This document shows, in pieces, positions 6,516 through 8,985 of a stretch of 8,985 nt of DNA. The stretch's first letter is position 1, and each line of letters starts with the position of its first letter. Source of the DNA: an uncultured Burkholderiales bacterium (GTDB lineage: Bacteria; Pseudomonadota; Gammaproteobacteria; Burkholderiales; Burkholderiaceae_C). A program made the translations under genes and the position numbers. The stretch is from assembly GCA_903856995.1 (NCBI GenBank), contig CAIODK010000107.1, positions 1 to 8,985 on the forward strand, written 5' to 3'. Under the pieces are notes generated by a model. The model searched no databases. It saw only the letters and a program-made list of their open reading frames with translations, and had not been told where the DNA came from.

Positions 6516-6542
6516 CAAAAGGCCCGTTATGCGGGCCTTTTG
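6516..6542. terminator. Bidirectional terminator between aceA and the TpsB gene
   Basis: AAAAGGCCCG (6517-6526) pairs with CGGGCCTTTT (6532-6541) around TTATG, with one further C-G pair outside. The A-run and T-run flank the GC stem on either strand, so it fits as terminator for aceA and for the convergent minus-strand operon, whose last stop is at 6554-6556. Confidence 0.85.
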
Positions 6543-6553
6543 CATGGCATGGG

Positions 6554-8239
6554 TTAGAACGATCGTGTGATCGCAAAGTTCCCACGCACGTCACCCGGCT
6601 GGGTATTGGTTGATAGCCACACGCCAGGCCCAGGCGTTTTGCCAAAGGCATGCGCCACAGACAATGACCAATTGAACTCATTGATCTTGCCGCCCACCTG
6701 CCAGCCCACACCTTGCAGCAAATAAGCGCCGGTGTCGGTGGCGGTGCTCGACGGTGTGTGGCTGTTCTTCACCACACCCACGTCGTAAAACAATCCGCCA
6801 TACACATCGGGCACCACTTGGTGAATGATGTCAAACGACATCTGTGCCCCTTGGTCGCCCACGCCGTCTGTGGATTTGTAAGCACGAATACCGTTCACAC
6901 CACCCAGCGACATTTTGTTGTACGTGTCTAGGTTTTTACCCGTCGTTTGCGCTCTCCAACGCACCGAACCTGTGTAAATACCGTCATTGCCCAGCGCTTG
7001 CGACAAACCGCCGTTCATCTCCAGCTTTTGGTAAGTGCCCGCAACGTTCAGCCCTGTGCTCGGCGAAACATCATCTGTTTTGTCATCCTCCCAACGGTCC
7101 AAGTTCATACGGCCGCTGACCAGCACAAACTCGTTGTTGAAGCTATCGACCCAGCCCTTGTTCGACTCTGCACGTAGCTTTAAGCGCACCTGTTGGTCCA
7201 CGCGGTCTGCGGTCGTGAGGCCTGCCGTCGTGTTCTGTGTCTCTCGGCGAGACGTCTCGACACCTGCTAGCCAACGACCGTCGCGATCCGTGCTCAGCAG
7301 CTTGGTTAAACCTGCGCCGACTTCGTTGGACCAACCCTTCACCGTGTTCGCCTTGCTCTGCACTTGGCTGGCATACACCTTCCAGCGCATACCTGTACCC
7401 ACCAGAGGGGCCTCATAGTCCGCACGGTAGTAGCCCACGCCGTCAGACTGTTGTGTCGTCAACGTCAGCTCAGAAAAAGGCGTGACACCTGCAATGCGCA
7501 CACTGCCCAGCAACTGCGTGCGGCCAAACTGCTCCAAACCATAGTTGTTGCCCTGCAGCACACCGCCTAGCACGGTCCCTGGTTGTGCCTCGACAGGGCG
7601 CAGGTTAATCACCACATCCACCACCTTGTCATTGACTTGACGCAGACTCACCTCCAAGTCCACAGGCAAATCGTATGCAGCGGCCGTCAGCTGGTTCTCA
7701 AACCCCTGCACATCCACCGGCGTGCCGGTTGTGTAAATAGCGCTAAAGCGGCGAGCCACCTCTTCGGCAAATTCTTTGCCCTTGTCCCCATTCACGGTGA
7801 CCACCGTCACTTTGCCCACCGTGGGCAAAGTGACGCTGACCGTCAGTACTGACCCGTCACGCGTGGCTTGTGTGCTGGTGGTGATGTAGGCCAAGTAGCC
7901 CTTCTTTTGAAACAGCTCCCAAGCAAACGCTTTGAACTCGCTCAACTTTTGGGCCGGCACCGGCTGGTTAATCTCGCTTGTCCAATACGCCATCAACTCG
8001 GCTTGAAACAAAGGGCTGTTGACTTGAATCGCTGACAAACGCGCAAAACCTTGGTCCGTCGTTGCTGGGGCCGAGGGCTTTTTAGCCACAGGCTTTGGCG
8101 CCACGCGGCTCATATCGGGCCTGCTTTGCTCGATGTTGCGTTGCACATCGGCGGCAGTTGGGCCGCTGGATTGCGCATGGGCGCCTTGCAGCGACAGGAC
8201 GCACAAACAGGCGCTGGTAAGTAAGCTGACTTTAAACAT
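6554..8239 (-). CDS. Two-partner secretion outer-membrane transporter (TpsB), ShlB/FhaC/HecB family
   Basis: TpsB proteins are Omp85-superfamily 16-strand barrels that take their exoprotein from the periplasm across the outer membrane. The 561 residues fit ShlB/FhaC length. In order: a signal peptide (MFKVSLLTSACLCVLSL, likely cut after AHA), a Pro/Lys-rich linker (about 40-65), two POTRA-like modules (about 65-205) and the barrel. The barrel holds GGVNGIRAY, whose Arg (R452) matches the lid-loop arginine of the family, and LFYDVGVV, the usual F-x-D-x-G motif. The protein ends in Phe, as barrel proteins recognised by Bam do. The start at 8239 is chosen because AGAGG lies eight bases upstream; an ATG at 8257 lacks one and would put charged residues before the signal peptide. 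It follows its probable substrate gene by 38 nt on the same strand. The N-terminal plug helix is not clearly recognisable. Confidence 0.9.
   Translation of the reverse strand: MFKVSLLTSACLCVLSLQGAHAQSSGPTAADVQRNIEQSRPDMSRVAPKPVAKKPSAPATTDQGFARLSAIQVNSPLFQAELMAYWTSEINQPVPAQKLSEFKAFAWELFQKKGYLAYITTSTQATRDGSVLTVSVTLPTVGKVTVVTVNGDKGKEFAEEVARRFSAIYTTGTPVDVQGFENQLTAAAYDLPVDLEVSLRQVNDKVVDVVINLRPVEAQPGTVLGGVLQGNNYGLEQFGRTQLLGSVRIAGVTPFSELTLTTQQSDGVGYYRADYEAPLVGTGMRWKVYASQVQSKANTVKGWSNEVGAGLTKLLSTDRDGRWLAGVETSRRETQNTTAGLTTADRVDQQVRLKLRAESNKGWVDSFNNEFVLVSGRMNLDRWEDDKTDDVSPSTGLNVAGTYQKLEMNGGLSQALGNDGIYTGSVRWRAQTTGKNLDTYNKMSLGGVNGIRAYKSTDGVGDQGAQMSFDIIHQVVPDVYGGLFYDVGVVKNSHTPSSTATDTGAYLLQGVGWQVGGKINEFNWSLSVAHAFGKTPGPGVWLSTNTQPGDVRGNFAITRSF
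7805..7835. repeat. 31-nt near-perfect palindrome inside the TpsB gene
   Basis: Arms of 15 bases (7805-7819 and 7821-7835) are exactly complementary around a single base at 7820. On the minus strand it encodes residues 136-145 (VTLPTVGKVT), at the border of the POTRA-like modules. The mRNA could fold into a long, stable hairpin there. Confidence 0.85.
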
Positions 8240-8246
8240 AGACGAA

Positions 8247-8254
8247 ACCTCTTT
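8247..8254 (-). promoter_or_regulatory. Ribosome binding site of the TpsB gene
   Basis: On the minus strand AAAGAGGT precedes ATG 8239, with AGAGG eight bases upstream. It decides the start against the ATG at 8257. Confidence 0.7.
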
Positions 8255-8277
8255 CATGACCGTTTTTGGATTTTAAA

Positions 8278-8985
8278 TTAATGTGATGCGCGACCTGCAC
8301 TTGCTGCAGGTTCATAGCAAATAGATACGCCTTGGGCCTCTTCGCACTGGCAGCTCTCAAAGTTCTCAATGCCGTTGGCCGAGCACACATCGTCATCCAT
8401 CTCTTCGACAGACGCCAGTGAGAATGGGTTGGCAGAACCTACGGGAATCTTCACCTGTGGTGCTGCGCTACTAGGCACAACAGGTGAAGGAGGCGGGGGC
8501 GTGACTGCGGTGACATTCGCTTTTGTTGTCGCCACTGCATTGACTTTGTAATTGCTCGCATCCTTGCCTGCTAGAGCAATGCCTGCGACCGTCACGGTTT
8601 TGTCTGTGCCCACTGCGGCCGTGTCAAACGTAGCGCTGGTGTGGGTGGCGGTTACGGCGTCGCCAGTGACTATGTCCTTCAACGTGCCAGTGACGGTGGC
8701 ATTGGTGTTGCCGTTATAGACTTTGTCGTTGGCTACGTAGAGGGCTGTGAGTGACTTTTGCGTAATCTTTGCCGTCACGCTTGAAGCGTCCGTCACGGTG
8801 TAGTTGTTTTTGTCAGCACCGTCGAGCGCCAAGCCCTGGATCGTCACGCCTTGGGCAATCACGCCGCCGCTGCTGTCGAACTTGACGTTCTTGCCGTCTG
8901 TGAACTTGGCGCCCGTGTTGGTCGTACTCACCGTGTCACCGGTGTAGTACTTGCTGTCAGTGCTATTCGATGCGCCTGCTGTCAA
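8278..8985 (-). CDS. Filamentous-haemagglutinin-type exoprotein (TpsA) C-terminus with YDG/MBG-like repeats (5' end outside window)
   Basis: The open frame enters from the right edge, and 235 C-terminal residues are present. Two tandem beta-rich repeats can be aligned: residues 1-73 (incomplete at its start) and 80-160. Shared marks are TGDxV, then xxGIALAGKDASNYKV versus IQGLALDGADKNNYTV. The second repeat begins KVYNGNTNATVTG, close to the KVYDGNT signature of YDG/MBG-type modules of large bacterial surface proteins, with Asn for Asp. A Pro-rich linker (162-181) follows, then a short acidic tail with four cysteines (C201, C212, C214, C223) and the end GRASH. The stop is TAA at 8280-8278, 38 nt before the TpsB start, so the two form an operon in exoprotein-transporter order. 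The haemagglutinin-type secretion domain should lie at the unseen N-terminus. The protein is probably an adhesin; its target is unknown. Confidence 0.8.
   Translation of the reverse strand: MTAGASNSTDSKYYTGDTVSTTNTGAKFTDGKNVKFDSSGGVIAQGVTIQGLALDGADKNNYTVTDASSVTAKITQKSLTALYVANDKVYNGNTNATVTGTLKDIVTGDAVTATHTSATFDTAAVGTDKTVTVAGIALAGKDASNYKVNAVATTKANVTAVTPPPPSPVVPSSAAPQVKIPVGSANPFSLASVEEMDDDVCSANGIENFESCQCEEAQGVSICYEPAASAGRASH

Noticed and set aside
8240..8257. ATG at 8257 as start of the TpsB gene
   Set aside because: No ribosome site precedes it, while AGAGG is well spaced for ATG 8239, which begins a proper signal peptide.

Overview
The window looks like chromosomal DNA of a betaproteobacterium, probably Burkholderiales and most likely Comamonadaceae. 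This rests on the protein flavour (a ClpB C-terminus, an AceA, and an alanine/lysine-rich tail fused to a SWIB domain) and on GC-rich genes split by one very AT-rich promoter region. It is inference; no 16S or other marker gene is present.

Layout. (1) 1-1106, +: the C-terminal part of the disaggregase ClpB, cut by the window edge. (2) 1155-1195: a strong hairpin with a T-run that ends exactly where the next start codon begins. (3) 1196-4123, +: a two-gene unit of an MFS transporter and a thiamine-pyrophosphate enzyme of the acetolactate synthase-like superfamily, 18 nt apart. It is closed by a perfect 28-bp palindromic terminator shared with the convergent gene. (4) 4183-4719, -: a basic nucleoid-type protein with a lysine/alanine repeat tail and a C-terminal SWIB/MDM2 domain. 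(5) 4720-5146: a 427-bp divergent regulatory region, AT-rich on its right side, with two copies of a 12-bp palindrome 30 bp apart in front of aceA. (6) 5147-6478, +: isocitrate lyase (aceA), followed by two hairpins. (7) 6554-8985, -: a two-partner (type Vb) secretion operon. The exoprotein C-terminus (YDG-type repeats plus a short cysteine-containing tail) lies upstream of its outer-membrane transporter of the ShlB/FhaC family.

How the parts relate. The window holds several independent units: protein quality control (ClpB), a possible uptake/export plus decarboxylation or ligation unit (MFS + TPP enzyme, substrate unknown), nucleoid/chromatin (SWIB protein), the glyoxylate shunt (AceA), and surface-protein secretion. 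Only the MFS/TPP pair and the TpsA/TpsB pair look co-transcribed.

Most worth following: the palindrome pair upstream of aceA, the hairpin abutting the MFS start codon, the four-cysteine tail of the secreted protein, a 31-nt near-perfect palindrome inside the transporter gene, and the exact 26-residue duplication in the SWIB protein tail. I found no clearly new multi-gene system. The window contains no CRISPR array, tRNA, rRNA or insertion sequence that I can see.
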